Of a stretch of 64,000 bases of DNA, positions 29,159-38,223 are shown in pieces. The first letter of the stretch is position 1, and every line of letters starts with the position of its first letter. The notes under the pieces are model-generated. The model was not told where the DNA came from. It ran no database searches and was given only the letters and a program-made list of their open reading frames with translations. Origin of the DNA: an uncultured Clostridium sp. (GTDB lineage Bacteria > Bacillota > Clostridia > Clostridiales > Clostridiaceae); contig CAKVEW010000014.1 in assembly GCA_934746015.1 (NCBI GenBank), positions 20,134-84,133 of the forward strand, in the 5' to 3' direction. The translations under genes were made by a program, and so were the position numbers.

Positions 29159-31387
29159 TTATGCTGAACAACTTTCGCAATCACTAACTGTTAATGATTT
29201 TGATCTTACATAATAAATTGATTTCACTCCAGCTTTGCAAGCTTCTATATATAAATTCATAATTTGTCTCATAGTATAACTTGTAGTTATATATAAATTA
29301 AAAGATTGCCCTTGGTCTATGTGTCTTTGTCTTATTCCATTAATTTGAACACACCACTTTTGATCTATATTATAAGCTGAATTATAATACCAGTAATTTT
29401 CTTCATTTAAATTAGGTGCTGTCTTTGGTATTATACTTCCCTTTTTCTCTTCTAACCAAAATCTAGCCATTACTGGATCTATTCCTTCTGATGTTCCTGC
29501 TATTGTTGCTGTTGAACCATTTGGGGCTACCGCAATTAAATATCCATTTCTAAGGCCATATTTTAATACTTCTTCTCTAAGCTCATTCCACTTTTCTGAG
29601 TTATATCCTCTAAGTCTAAAGTATTCCCCAGTTTGCCAGTCTGAACCCTCAAAGCAAGAATATCTTCCCTTTTCCTTAGCAATGTTCATACTAGCCTTTA
29701 TAGCATGATAATTTATTCTTTCATATACATCATCAGCAAAATCCTTATGTTCCTCTGCTGTCCAATGAATTAAATTATTTGCAAGCATATGATGATATCC
29801 GCTAGTTCCTAGTCCTATTGCTCTGTACTTCTTATTAGTTACTTCTGCAAATGGAACTGAATAATAATTTAAGTCTATTACATTATCCATAGCTCTTATT
29901 TGGGTTTCTACAACATATCCAAGCTCCTCATCATTTTTAACTTCTACATTGCCTAAAACTACTGAAGATAAATTGCAAACTACGAAGTCTCCTGCTTTAG
30001 TTTTCTCAACAATAATAGTATCTCCATTTTCATCTGTGATTTCTGACTTTTCTATATCCATAGCGCTCATGTTTTGCATAATTTCTGTACAAAGATTTGA
30101 TGAATAAATCATTCCCTTGTGTTTATTAGGATTCATCTTATTTACTGTATCTCTATAAAAAGCAAATGGTGTTCCTGTTTCTGCTGCACTCTTTATTATA
30201 AGTCTAACTATATCTTTAACAGGCATTACTCTTTTGCTTATATTTTCATCTTCAACGCATTCATAATATCTTTTTTCCCACTCTTCACCATAGAAATCTT
30301 CTAATGAATATCCCTTAGCTAATCTAATTTCATGTGGACACATCATATACCAATTAGCATCTATATCTGTTTCTGCTAATTTCCAGAACAAATCTGGATA
30401 ACATAATCCTGGGAAAATATCATGTGCTTTCTTTCTATCATCACCATTATTAGTTTTTAGTTGCAAGAATTCTGGTAAATCCTTATGCCAAGCATCTAAC
30501 CATATAGCAACTGATCCGTTTCTTACCCCTAATTGATCTACTGCAATTGCAGTATCATTAAATAACTTAATCCATGGTATTACTCCACCTGAAGCACCTT
30601 TAAATCCTCTTATAGGTGATTCTAACCCTCTGACCTTTCCTATGTATATTCCCATTCCACCACCAAACTTTGATACTTCTGCAAAGTTATCTAGTGATTT
30701 ATATATTCCTTTTAAGCTATCATCTACTGTATCTATAAAACAAGAACTTAATTGATAAAATGGCTTTCTTGCATTTGACATAGTTGGTGTAGCCATAGTA
30801 GCCTTTAATGAGCTTAATACATCATAAAATCTTTTAGCCCAAGCTACTCTATTTTCTTTTTTTTCTGGCACAGCAAGGTGCATAGCTATTCCCATAAACA
30901 TTTGTTGTGGTAACTCTAATTTACTTCTATCATAATCTTGAATTAAATATCTCTTTGCTAAAAGATTAATACCACTATAAGTAAACAAGAAATCTCTTTC
31001 TGGTTTTATTTCTTTTTCTAATTCTAAAATCTCATCCTTAGTATAATTTTCTAATATATACTTTCCATACAAGCCCTTATTAGTTAATTCTTCTATAAAT
31101 CCATACAAATCACCATATAGTTCATGATCTTCACTTAAATTTCTATTACTTCTTACTTCATCATATAGCTTATATACATAAAGTTTTTCTGAAATCTTTT
31201 GCCAATCTGGTTCAGTATCTGTAGTTAATTCTAATGAAACTTGTATAATAGAATCTCTTACCTCATCTTTAGTCATATTCGGTCTTATTATATGATTCAA
31301 CGCTTCTAAAAGCCTTTCTTCCGTATATAATCCATCCCTTTTATTCATCCCAATTAAAGCATCTCTGCAAACATTTAACAAATTCAT
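29159..31387 (-). CDS. nrdA: Ribonucleotide reductase, alpha subunit (class I)
   Basis: Catalytic subunit reducing ribonucleoside diphosphates. Active-site elements are FYQLSSCFIDT (first redox cysteine), NLCTEIMQ (cysteine and catalytic Glu) and APNGSTATIAGTSEG. The C-terminus ends SDCESCSA, the CxxC pair that accepts electrons from thioredoxin or glutaredoxin. An ATP-cone-like region occupies the N-terminus, pointing to NrdA-type allostery. 742 residues. ATG start with a GGGGAAAA site. Probably repressed by NrdR at boxes upstream. Confidence 0.94.
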   Translation of the reverse strand: MNLLNVCRDALIGMNKRDGLYTEERLLEALNHIIRPNMTKDEVRDSIIQVSLELTTDTEPDWQKISEKLYVYKLYDEVRSNRNLSEDHELYGDLYGFIEELTNKGLYGKYILENYTKDEILELEKEIKPERDFLFTYSGINLLAKRYLIQDYDRSKLELPQQMFMGIAMHLAVPEKKENRVAWAKRFYDVLSSLKATMATPTMSNARKPFYQLSSCFIDTVDDSLKGIYKSLDNFAEVSKFGGGMGIYIGKVRGLESPIRGFKGASGGVIPWIKLFNDTAIAVDQLGVRNGSVAIWLDAWHKDLPEFLQLKTNNGDDRKKAHDIFPGLCYPDLFWKLAETDIDANWYMMCPHEIRLAKGYSLEDFYGEEWEKRYYECVEDENISKRVMPVKDIVRLIIKSAAETGTPFAFYRDTVNKMNPNKHKGMIYSSNLCTEIMQNMSAMDIEKSEITDENGDTIIVEKTKAGDFVVCNLSSVVLGNVEVKNDEELGYVVETQIRAMDNVIDLNYYSVPFAEVTNKKYRAIGLGTSGYHHMLANNLIHWTAEEHKDFADDVYERINYHAIKASMNIAKEKGRYSCFEGSDWQTGEYFRLRGYNSEKWNELREEVLKYGLRNGYLIAVAPNGSTATIAGTSEGIDPVMARFWLEEKKGSIIPKTAPNLNEENYWYYNSAYNIDQKWCVQINGIRQRHIDQGQSFNLYITTSYTMRQIMNLYIEACKAGVKSIYYVRSKSLTVSDCESCSA

Positions 31388-31401
31388 AATTTTCCCCTTC
31401 C

Positions 31402-31454
31402 ACTACATATAGTATATATTTAAAAACTGCTTAGAGAAATATACAACATATAGA
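31402..31454 (-). promoter_or_regulatory. Probable pair of NrdR boxes
   Basis: ACTACATATAGT (31402-31413) and ACAACATATAGA (31443-31454) agree at 10 of 12 bases and resemble the ACACwATATATwGTGT-type NrdR box. Their centres are 41 bases apart, close to four helical turns. The second box overlaps the predicted transcription start. NrdR repressors normally bind such in-phase pairs before nrd genes. Confidence 0.6.
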
Positions 31455-31457
31455 TAC

Positions 31458-31486
31458 ATTATAATTATCTTTCTTCTTATTGTAAA
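31458..31486 (-). promoter_or_regulatory. Promoter of nrdA-nrdB
   Basis: On the minus strand -35 TTTACA (31486-31481), 17-base spacer, -10 TATAAT (31463-31458). Transcription would start near 31451, inside one of the NrdR-like boxes. Confidence 0.7.
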
Positions 31487-31502
31487 AGTTCAGATTTTAA
31501 TA

Positions 31503-31546
31503 ATAAAATAGAAAAAGGAGATATCTCTTTTAATACCTCCTTTTTT
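31503..31546 (-). terminator. Terminator after the ArsC/Spx gene
   Basis: AAAAAGGAG (31512-31520) pairs with CTCCTTTTT (31537-31545). The loop contains a small GAGATATCTC palindrome. T-rich sequence follows on the minus strand. Confidence 0.82.
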
Positions 31547-31603
31547 CATCAACTGTCAAATAATATTAATTATTTTTAAAAATTTATATTTTGAAAATAA
31601 TAG

Positions 31604-31960
31604 TTATTTCAATTCCTTATTCCATTCTTCTTCTTTAAATCCTACTAACACTTTATCATCTTTAACAACTATTGGTCTTTTAACCAACATACCATTAGTA
31701 GCTAATATATCTAAAAGCTCATCTTCAGGTAAAACTTTAACTTTATCCTTTAGTTGCATTTCTCTATAAAGTACTCCTGAAGTATTAAAGAATTTATTTA
31801 TTGTTAAACCACTTTTTCTAAGCCAATCCTTTAATTCATCCTTTGTAGGATTTTCTTCTGCTATATGCCTATCTATAAATTCAATATTATTTTCTTCTAA
31901 ATACTTTTTAGCTCTTCTGCATGTAGTACACTTTGGATATTCTACAAATAAAATTGCCAT
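31604..31960 (-). CDS. ArsC/Spx-family thioredoxin-fold protein
   Basis: Thioredoxin-fold protein of the arsenate reductase/Spx/YffB family (118 residues). The N-terminus has EYPKCTTCRRAKKYLEENNI, a CxxC pair as in Spx. The C-terminal half has VKRPIVVKDDKVLVGF, the conserved RP segment. It could be a glutaredoxin-dependent reductase or an Spx-like regulator; no arsenic genes are nearby. ATG start, GGAGTGA site. Single gene with its own terminator. Confidence 0.85.
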   Translation of the reverse strand: MAILFVEYPKCTTCRRAKKYLEENNIEFIDRHIAEENPTKDELKDWLRKSGLTINKFFNTSGVLYREMQLKDKVKVLPEDELLDILATNGMLVKRPIVVKDDKVLVGFKEEEWNKELK

Positions 31961-32010
31961 ATTATCACTCCTTAATTACTAATACTAATTTCTACCATTA
32001 TACCATAATA

Positions 32011-33795
32011 TTACTTAGGTATAGTAAGATATATTTTAAACATATCTCCTTCTACTTCAATCTTTATAACTCCATTATGAAGTTCTACTATACTCTTCGT
32101 TATTGCAAGCCCCATTCCTGAGCCTTCTACTGAAGAATTTCTAGACTTATCAGCTCTTGTGAACCTTTCAAAAATATCTTCAGTATTGAAGTCTAATTCA
32201 TAGTTAGAAATGTTTTTAAATGAGATTTCAACTGAATTCTCTTTAGAAGTAATATCTACGTATACTCTAGTGTCATTTAAGGAATATTTTAAAGCATTAA
32301 CTATTAAGTTTTCAAAGACTCTAGACATTAACTTACCATCTAAATCTAAGATAATCTCTTCCTCGTTTGAATTAACTTTAAACTCTATATTCTTTTCTTC
32401 ATAAAGATTTGAATATTCTCCAACACCTTGATAAACTAATGATACTATATCTAAAGGTTGTTTTTCTATTTTCATCTTTCCACTATTTAATTTTGAAGCT
32501 TCAAATAAATCTTCGATTAGACTCTTTAGTCTTTTTGAACTTCTATCTAATATCATTAAATAATCTTTTCTTTCCTCTTCTGTTATATTAGATTCATTTA
32601 ATATATTTACGTAATTAATAATTGAGGTTAATGGAGTTTTTAAGTCATGTGAGACATTAGAAATTAATTCTGTTTTTAACTTTTCATTTCTAACTTGTTC
32701 ATTTAGGGCTATTTTATACCCTTCTTTAATCTTATCTATATTTTCAACTAACTCTCTAACTTCCCTTTCCCCTATATTTCCAAGCGTGTATTCTAAATCT
32801 CCAGAGTTTATTTTCTTTAATCCATCATTAATAATAGTAATATCTAAACTCTTTTTTAATGAATATAAAACACATACTAATGGAATTAGCACTAATATTA
32901 ATGTTCCCTTAAATGGATATTTAGTTAAAAATGTTACAAGTAAATTTTGATTTCTTATGCCTGCAACTAAATAAAGATAAACTAAAATTACAGCAATAGC
33001 TGCTCCAAATGATATTAATATCTTATTTCTTGTTGCTCTATATCTATATCCATATCTTATTACATAAATTAACCTTTTTAATGCCTTTATTTCTAAATGA
33101 ATATTATTTCTATTAAAAATCAAATTAAATATTACCTTTATTAATAAAACTATTGTAATAATAGTAGCTACTATCATAGTTTTAGCTGTTAAAGCTTCAG
33201 TCTTTATAGTATAGGCATATGAATCAGGATTGCTATAATATATTTCTATATATTTATCTATATACTTTAAATTTGTTTTATCTGGCATACTCATTATATA
33301 GTAATTATACTTATCTTTATTATCTAATCTAACGGAAGATAATCCCCATTCTTTCAAATATGAATTTACAGTATCTTCTAATAAAGGAACATTATTATCT
33401 TCTTGTTTTACAGAATTAAATAAGTTTACATCATTAGTTGTAAACTCCCCTGTTTCTTTATTAATCAAAACATAAAATATATTATCATTATAATAAGGAT
33501 CCCCTGCTAAATGCTCATTTTCATATTTTATTGCACTTATATCCTCTAAATCATTTGTATTTGTATATATATATTTTGAAATACTTTTACTTTCATAATA
33601 TATCATTGATTGCATATACTTATCTTTATTAAATAAGGCATCAAAAGTATTTAAGTTTAAATTTTCTGACGAATTATTAAATGCTTGATAATATCCTGTA
33701 ATTAGCAATATTATTGATATAGCAAGAATTAAAAGTTCTCCCCCCCATACCCCATTTAAATATCGTTTAATTTTCTCTTTCAATTTTATATCCAA
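32011..33795 (-). CDS. Sensor histidine kinase
   Basis: Membrane-bound kinase paired with the overlapping response regulator. The first membrane segment is near residues 18-38, followed by an external domain of about 165 residues, then three closely spaced membrane helices (about 205-310). The phosphorylated histidine is in NVSHDLKTPLTSIINYVN; the ATPase part has NLIVNALKYS (N box), RFTRADKS and GSGMGLAITKSIVELHNG (G boxes). 594 residues. The start is uncertain: the frame opens with TTG at 33795 inside the regulator gene, with GGGGAG very close by. The signal sensed is unknown. Confidence 0.9.
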   Translation of the reverse strand: MDIKLKEKIKRYLNGVWGGELLILAISIILLITGYYQAFNNSSENLNLNTFDALFNKDKYMQSMIYYESKSISKYIYTNTNDLEDISAIKYENEHLAGDPYYNDNIFYVLINKETGEFTTNDVNLFNSVKQEDNNVPLLEDTVNSYLKEWGLSSVRLDNKDKYNYYIMSMPDKTNLKYIDKYIEIYYSNPDSYAYTIKTEALTAKTMIVATIITIVLLIKVIFNLIFNRNNIHLEIKALKRLIYVIRYGYRYRATRNKILISFGAAIAVILVYLYLVAGIRNQNLLVTFLTKYPFKGTLILVLIPLVCVLYSLKKSLDITIINDGLKKINSGDLEYTLGNIGEREVRELVENIDKIKEGYKIALNEQVRNEKLKTELISNVSHDLKTPLTSIINYVNILNESNITEEERKDYLMILDRSSKRLKSLIEDLFEASKLNSGKMKIEKQPLDIVSLVYQGVGEYSNLYEEKNIEFKVNSNEEEIILDLDGKLMSRVFENLIVNALKYSLNDTRVYVDITSKENSVEISFKNISNYELDFNTEDIFERFTRADKSRNSSVEGSGMGLAITKSIVELHNGVIKIEVEGDMFKIYLTIPK

Positions 33796-34462
33796 CTCCC
33801 CACACTACTTTAATATATTCTGGGTCTTTTGTATTTAATTCTATTTTTTCTCTTATCCTTCTTATATGAACAGTTACAGTATTTTCACTTCTATAAAATG
33901 GTTCTTCCCAAACCTTTTCATATATTTCTTTAATTGAAAAAACTTTACCTAAATTTGAAGCTAAAAGCTGAAGTATTTTAAACTCAGTTGCTGTAACCTT
34001 TACTTCATCTCCTCTTAAGTAAATTGTCTTTTCTTTATTATTAATTACTAAATCCTTAACTTCTATTATATCAGGGCTTTCACCTTCTAATTCTAATGGC
34101 TTTTGATATCTTCTTAGCTGTGATTTAACTCTTGCAACTAACTCCAAGTGATTAAATGGTTTTGCTATATAATCATCTGCTCCAACATTAAGTCCTAATA
34201 TCTTATCACTATCTTCACCCTTGGCTGATAACATAATTATTGGCAAGTTTCTTTTTTCTCTAATTTTTAAACAAGTCTTTATTCCATCCATTCTTGGCAT
34301 CATTATATCAAGTACAATTAAATGTATTTTTTCTCTATCTAGGATTTCTAGGGCTTCAACACCATCTTGTGCCTTAAAAACCTTCATTCCTTCTCCTCTT
34401 AGATATATGTCAATGGCATCTCTAATTTCTTTTTCATCATCTACTACTAATACATTAAACAT
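33767..34462 (-). CDS. OmpR-family response regulator
   Basis: Two-domain transcription factor: receiver domain (residues about 1-115) with acidic pair DDE, phosphorylated Asp in LIVLDIMMPRMDG, and conserved Lys in DDYIAKPFNHLEL. A C-terminal winged-helix DNA-binding domain follows (VHIRRIREKIELN, VWGVGYKIE). The frame opens four codons earlier with a GTG lying on the GGGGTG site; ATG at 34462 is better, giving 231 residues. It overlaps the kinase gene, so the two are coupled. Confidence 0.94.
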   Translation of the reverse strand: MFNVLVVDDEKEIRDAIDIYLRGEGMKVFKAQDGVEALEILDREKIHLIVLDIMMPRMDGIKTCLKIREKRNLPIIMLSAKGEDSDKILGLNVGADDYIAKPFNHLELVARVKSQLRRYQKPLELEGESPDIIEVKDLVINNKEKTIYLRGDEVKVTATEFKILQLLASNLGKVFSIKEIYEKVWEEPFYRSENTVTVHIRRIREKIELNTKDPEYIKVVWGVGYKIEREN

Positions 34463-34577
34463 ATTATTAAACACCCCTTGATTTTTTCTATCCTATAATT
34501 ATAATATCTTATATTGTGACATTTTACTAATTATAAAAATTACATTTTTATTAAAATAGCAAAATATATAAATAATA

Positions 34578-34606
34578 TTAACATAAGGACTTATTTAATA
34601 TATAAT
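34578..34606 (+). promoter_or_regulatory. Promoter of the YitT-family gene
   Basis: Plus-strand -35-like TTAACA (34578-34583), 17-base spacer and -10 TATAAT (34601-34606). The start codon is 39 bases further, preceded by AAGGAG. Confidence 0.65.
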
Positions 34607-34645
34607 CAGTTTGTGTAGATTACTTATAAATTTAAGGAGTTTCAA

Positions 34646-35506
34646 ATGTTTCGTAGTATTTCAATTAATAAACACATGATTTTAGATTTTATTCTTATTT
34701 TTATCGGATGCATTATAGCATCTCTTGGTGTTAACTTATTCTTAGTTAATGCTCAATTGCTAAGTGGAGGTGCAACTGGTGTAGCACTAATTCTTCAATA
34801 TTTATATAATATACCTTCAGGTATAACTGTATTTTTAATTAATATACCATTATTCTTTCTTAGCTATAAAACTTTAAATAAAAAATTCACTTTATATTCT
34901 GCTGTTGGTATGGCATCTTTATCATTTTCTTTAATGATAACTAAACCTTTATCACACTTAGTAAAAGTAGATGATTTATTACTTTACTGTATTTATGGTG
35001 GAGTTTTATGTGGATTAGGATATGGGCTTGTATTTTCTAGAAATGGGTCTACAGGAGGAACAGATATAATTACAATGGTTCTTAGAAAGAAGTATTCTAA
35101 TTTTGAGATTGGTAAACTTAGTTTTGGACTTAATTGCGTTATAGTCTTTATAGGTGCCTTAATCTTTGGACTTCCAAAAGCCTTATATACTTTAATTTCT
35201 ATGTTTGTACAAGGAACATTAGTTGATAGGGTTATTAATGGTTTTAATAGTAAAAAGCTTTTATTAATATTAACTGAAAAAGAAGAAGATATAATTCAAT
35301 ATGTTATTAAAGATATGAATAGAGGTGTTACTTCTCTTATAGCAGAAGGAGAATATACTCATGAATTAAAGAAAATGCTTTACATAGCAGTTACTTCATC
35401 TCAAATGATTCATTTAAAAAATAAAATCTTAAGAATAGATCCTAAGGCATTTATTACTATAATAGATGTGTCAGAAGTTAATGGAAAAGGCTTCTACAAA
35501 ATTTAA
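34646..35506 (+). CDS. YitT family membrane protein with DUF2179
   Basis: Integral membrane protein of unknown transport role. About five to six helices cover residues 12-190 (IASLGVNLFLVNAQLLSGGATGV is the typical YitT start; FSRNGSTGGTDIITM is a family signature). A soluble C-terminal DUF2179 domain follows (TEKEEDIIQYVIKDMNRGVT to the end). 286 residues is standard. ATG start, AAGGAG site. It is divergent from the two-component system, with its own promoter, and convergent with fumarase. Confidence 0.88.
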   Translation: MFRSISINKHMILDFILIFIGCIIASLGVNLFLVNAQLLSGGATGVALILQYLYNIPSGITVFLINIPLFFLSYKTLNKKFTLYSAVGMASLSFSLMITKPLSHLVKVDDLLLYCIYGGVLCGLGYGLVFSRNGSTGGTDIITMVLRKKYSNFEIGKLSFGLNCVIVFIGALIFGLPKALYTLISMFVQGTLVDRVINGFNSKKLLLILTEKEEDIIQYVIKDMNRGVTSLIAEGEYTHELKKMLYIAVTSSQMIHLKNKILRIDPKAFITIIDVSEVNGKGFYKI

Positions 35507-35517
35507 TTATATAGAAT

Positions 35518-35593
35518 AGACCTATATACATATAATGCTCAGTTCGACCTAGCAAGTTCCAAGTCGACTTACACATTATATGTATATAGGTCT
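35518..35593. repeat. Long hairpin with TTGGA loop (element A)
   Basis: A perfect 20-bp outer stem (35518-35537 with 35574-35593, AGACCTATATACATATAATG), 6-base internal loops on each side, a 5-bp inner stem (TCGAC 35544-35548 with GTCGA 35563-35567) and a 14-base loop. On the minus strand the loop starts TTGGA. It sits between convergent gene ends and may act as a two-way terminator, although T tracts are weak. Confidence 0.75.
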
Positions 35594-35704
35594 TATAGTT
35601 ATAAAATTAAAATATTCTTCGTATAACTGAAGGAAATAGTTCTCCATACTTCAGAATTATACAATATCAAAACATTTATATATTCCCTTGTAGCTAAACT
35701 TGCT

Positions 35705-35760
35705 CAAGTCACTTTCATTCTTTAATTTTTTTCATTTCTATTCCATTCTTTCATTAGTAA
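35705..35760. repeat. Solitary arm of the cloverleaf-type repeat
   Basis: The stretch cattctttaatttttttcat, followed by attccattctttcatt, has the composition of the right arm of the cloverleaf repeats. No matching left arm or internal hairpins are found in the 100 bases before it. It overlaps the last codons of the fumarase beta gene. Probably a decayed or partial copy. Confidence 0.4.
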
Positions 35761-36310
35761 CTGTCTTAAGGTATTCTTCTTGCCCCTGTTTGTATAGGTT
35801 ATTTCCTTCTGTATCTATAATCACTATTAATGGCATATCTTTAACTTCCATTTTTCTTATTGCTTCTGCACCTAAATCCTCGTAAGCTATTATTTGTGAT
35901 TTAGTTATACTCTTAGATATTAAAGCAGCAGCTCCCCCAATGGCCCCTAAATAAATAGCTTTATTTTTTATTATAGAATTTACAACATCTTCATTTCTTT
36001 CCCCTTTGCCTATCATAGCTTTTAATCCTAAATCTAAAAGTCTTGGTGAGTAAGAATCCATTCTGTAACTAGTAGTTGGTCCTGCTGATCCAATAACTTG
36101 TCCTTCTTTGGCAGGAGTTGGTCCTACATAATATATTGTTTCATTATTAATATTTATAGGTAAATCTAAGTTTTCATCTAATAACTCTATTAACCTCTTA
36201 TGTGCAGCATCCCTTGCAGTATATATAGTACCTGATAATAATATTCTATCCCCAGCTCTTAAATCTTTTATTTTCTCATAAGTTAATGGTGTACTTATAC
36301 TAACTTCCAT
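35738..36310 (-). CDS. fumB: Fumarate hydratase (Fe-S type), beta subunit
   Basis: C-terminal (TtdB-like) subunit of class I fumarase, converting fumarate and malate. Family segments: LLSGTIYTARDAAHKRL and VGPTPAKEGQVIGSAGPTTS, the substrate-binding part. 190 residues. ATG start, GGGGGATAGG site, 13 bases after the alpha gene. L-tartrate dehydratase cannot be excluded, as the families are close. The C-terminal residues NERME fall in a repeat-like arm. Confidence 0.9.
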   Translation of the reverse strand: MEVSISTPLTYEKIKDLRAGDRILLSGTIYTARDAAHKRLIELLDENLDLPININNETIYYVGPTPAKEGQVIGSAGPTTSYRMDSYSPRLLDLGLKAMIGKGERNEDVVNSIIKNKAIYLGAIGGAAALISKSITKSQIIAYEDLGAEAIRKMEVKDMPLIVIIDTEGNNLYKQGQEEYLKTVTNERME

Positions 36311-36323
36311 AAATCCTATCCCC

Positions 36324-37166
36324 CTATAAAATTATTTCTTTATGTCTAGTTGCATGGCAGCTAATATTTACTGCTACTGGTAATCCTGCAATATGGGTAG
36401 GAAATGTTTCTATGTTAATTCCTAACGCTGTAGTTTTCCCTCCAAAGCCTTGAGGTCCAATTCCAAGTTCATTCATTCTTATTAATAACTCATCTTCTAA
36501 ATCAGCATAAAATTTATTTTTATTTTTACTATCTATGGGTCTAATTAAAGCCTTCTTAGATAAATATGCTGCTTTTTCAAAAGTTCCTCCTATCCCTACA
36601 CCAACTATCATAGGTGGGCATGGATTAGGTCCTGCTTCTTTTACTACCTTTATAATAAAATCCTTTACTCCTTCTATTCCATCTGAAGGCTTAAGCATCT
36701 TTATTTGACTCATATTTTCAGATCCAAATCCCTTTGGTGCCACTGTGATTTTTAATTTATCACCTGGTACTATATCATAATAAATTATTGCTGGTGTATT
36801 ATCCTTTGTATTAACTCTGTCAATTGGATCTTTAACAACTGATTTTCTTAAATAACCTTTATCATATCCTCTTCTAACCCCTTCATTAATAGAGTCCTCA
36901 AGACTTCCTCCTATAATATGGGCGTCTTGTCCCATCTCAACAAAAACGCATACCATTCCTGTATCTTGGCAAATGGGCATTCTTTCTGCCTTCGCTATTT
37001 CTGAATTTATTATTATTTTATCTAATATATCTTCTGCTAAACTCCAAGTTTCTTCTTTCTTAGCTTTATCTAATGAATAAACTACATCCTTTGATAAATT
37101 ATAATTAGCATCAATACATAAATTTTCAATAGCTTCTTGAATTTTATTAATATGTATCTCTCTCAT
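36324..37166 (-). CDS. fumA: Fumarate hydratase (Fe-S type), alpha subunit
   Basis: N-terminal (TtdA-like) subunit binding a 4Fe-4S cluster. Candidate cluster cysteines are in CQDTGMVCVFVEMG, in AGPNPCPPMIVGVGIGGTF and in NISCHATRH. An in-frame start lies at 37184, but the AAAAGGAAG site fits the ATG at 37166 (MREIHINKIQEAI), which gives 280 residues, the family norm. Together with the beta gene it forms the fumarase. Confidence 0.9.
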   Translation of the reverse strand: MREIHINKIQEAIENLCIDANYNLSKDVVYSLDKAKKEETWSLAEDILDKIIINSEIAKAERMPICQDTGMVCVFVEMGQDAHIIGGSLEDSINEGVRRGYDKGYLRKSVVKDPIDRVNTKDNTPAIIYYDIVPGDKLKITVAPKGFGSENMSQIKMLKPSDGIEGVKDFIIKVVKEAGPNPCPPMIVGVGIGGTFEKAAYLSKKALIRPIDSKNKNKFYADLEDELLIRMNELGIGPQGFGGKTTALGINIETFPTHIAGLPVAVNISCHATRHKEIIL

Positions 37167-37249
37167 TCTCATCTTCCTTTTCATATATAATTATAAGTAT
37201 TTTATCATATTTAAATATCATAGTATAAATTAATAATAATTTAAAAGTA

Positions 37250-37302
37250 TAAAATAAAACAAGGAGGTGTATAAAAAACTATTTTTAGTCTTCTACCTCC
37301 TT
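37250..37302 (-). terminator. Terminator after cwlD
   Basis: AAGGAGGT (37261-37268) pairs with ACCTCCTT (37295-37302), with a small ACTA/TAGT stem inside. The minus strand continues into a T-rich stretch. Confidence 0.75.
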
Positions 37303-37371
37303 ATTAATTTAAGCTTTTATGATAAATTCATTTTTTACAGTATTTTTTGCTATATTTCCTCGGAAATTTAT

Positions 37372-38052
37372 TTAGTTCTTATTTATTTCTTCAAAATATC
37401 TTTCTATTCCCAAGGAAATACCTTCAACTAAGGAATTTTGATGCTCCTCTGTTTGTAATTTTTTCTCTTCTTCACTATTTGATAAAAAACCACATTCTAC
37501 TAAAACAGAAGCTCCCTTATAATCATCTCTTAATATTAGATAAGAATCTCCTGCAGGTTTTGACACCCTTTTATTATTATCTTTTAAAGTTTCTTTTATA
37601 GATTCTTGAATGCTATCTGCCAACTTTTTACTTATATCATTAGAACCATGCCAGACTTGTGCACCATAACATTTCTCTTGTGGAAACATATTTTGATGAA
37701 TTGATACAAAAATATCACAATTTGTTTCTTTCTTCATATCTCTTCGTTTCTTTAAATCTTCTCGTTTCTTTTCCCTTATAGTTGAACCGCTATTACCAAG
37801 AGCTTCATCATCTTTTCTTGTTAAATAAACCTTATACCCTTTATTTTCTAAGGCTTCTTTAAGCTTTAATGAAATTTGAAAATTTATATCTTTCTCTATA
37901 ACACCATTTTTCGATTTAGCTCCTCCATCAAATCCCCCATGTCCAGGATCAATTAATATAATTTTCTCTTGTTCTATAGCAAATACTTTTATAGAAGTAA
38001 AAACAATAGTAAATAATATTATTAATATAGAAGCTAATTTTAGTTTTTTCAT
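37372..38052 (-). CDS. cwlD: N-acetylmuramoyl-L-alanine amidase, CwlD type
   Basis: Zinc amidase (Amidase_3) that removes peptides from muramic acid; CwlD is required to make spore-cortex muramic lactam. Signal peptide about residues 1-25 (ILIILFTIVFTSIKVFA). Zn ligands and catalytic residues are visible in IDPGHGGFDGG, in VIEKDINFQISLK, in FVSIHQNMFP and in VLVECGFLSN. 226 residues, the short size of CwlD. ATG start. A general autolysin is the alternative. Confidence 0.9.
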   Translation of the reverse strand: MKKLKLASILIILFTIVFTSIKVFAIEQEKIILIDPGHGGFDGGAKSKNGVIEKDINFQISLKLKEALENKGYKVYLTRKDDEALGNSGSTIREKKREDLKKRRDMKKETNCDIFVSIHQNMFPQEKCYGAQVWHGSNDISKKLADSIQESIKETLKDNNKRVSKPAGDSYLILRDDYKGASVLVECGFLSNSEEEKKLQTEEHQNSLVEGISLGIERYFEEINKN

Positions 38053-38157
38053 TTGTTTTCCTCCATATTCTGATAGTTATAAAAATATTATGTCCATTGT
38101 TTCATTTTTTTACTTATAACTAAAAAATATTATTCATATATATTAAATTCTAATTTA

Positions 38158-38215
38158 TATAATTAAAAGATACTGCCTCATTATAAAATAATATAATGAA
38201 GAAACAGTATCTTTT
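38158..38215 (-). terminator. Terminator after the Na/Pi cotransporter gene
   Basis: AAAAGATACTG (38165-38175) pairs with CAGTATCTTTT (38205-38215); CATTATA with TATAATG extends the structure inside. T-rich DNA follows on the minus strand. Confidence 0.8.
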
Positions 38216-38223
38216 TATAATTG

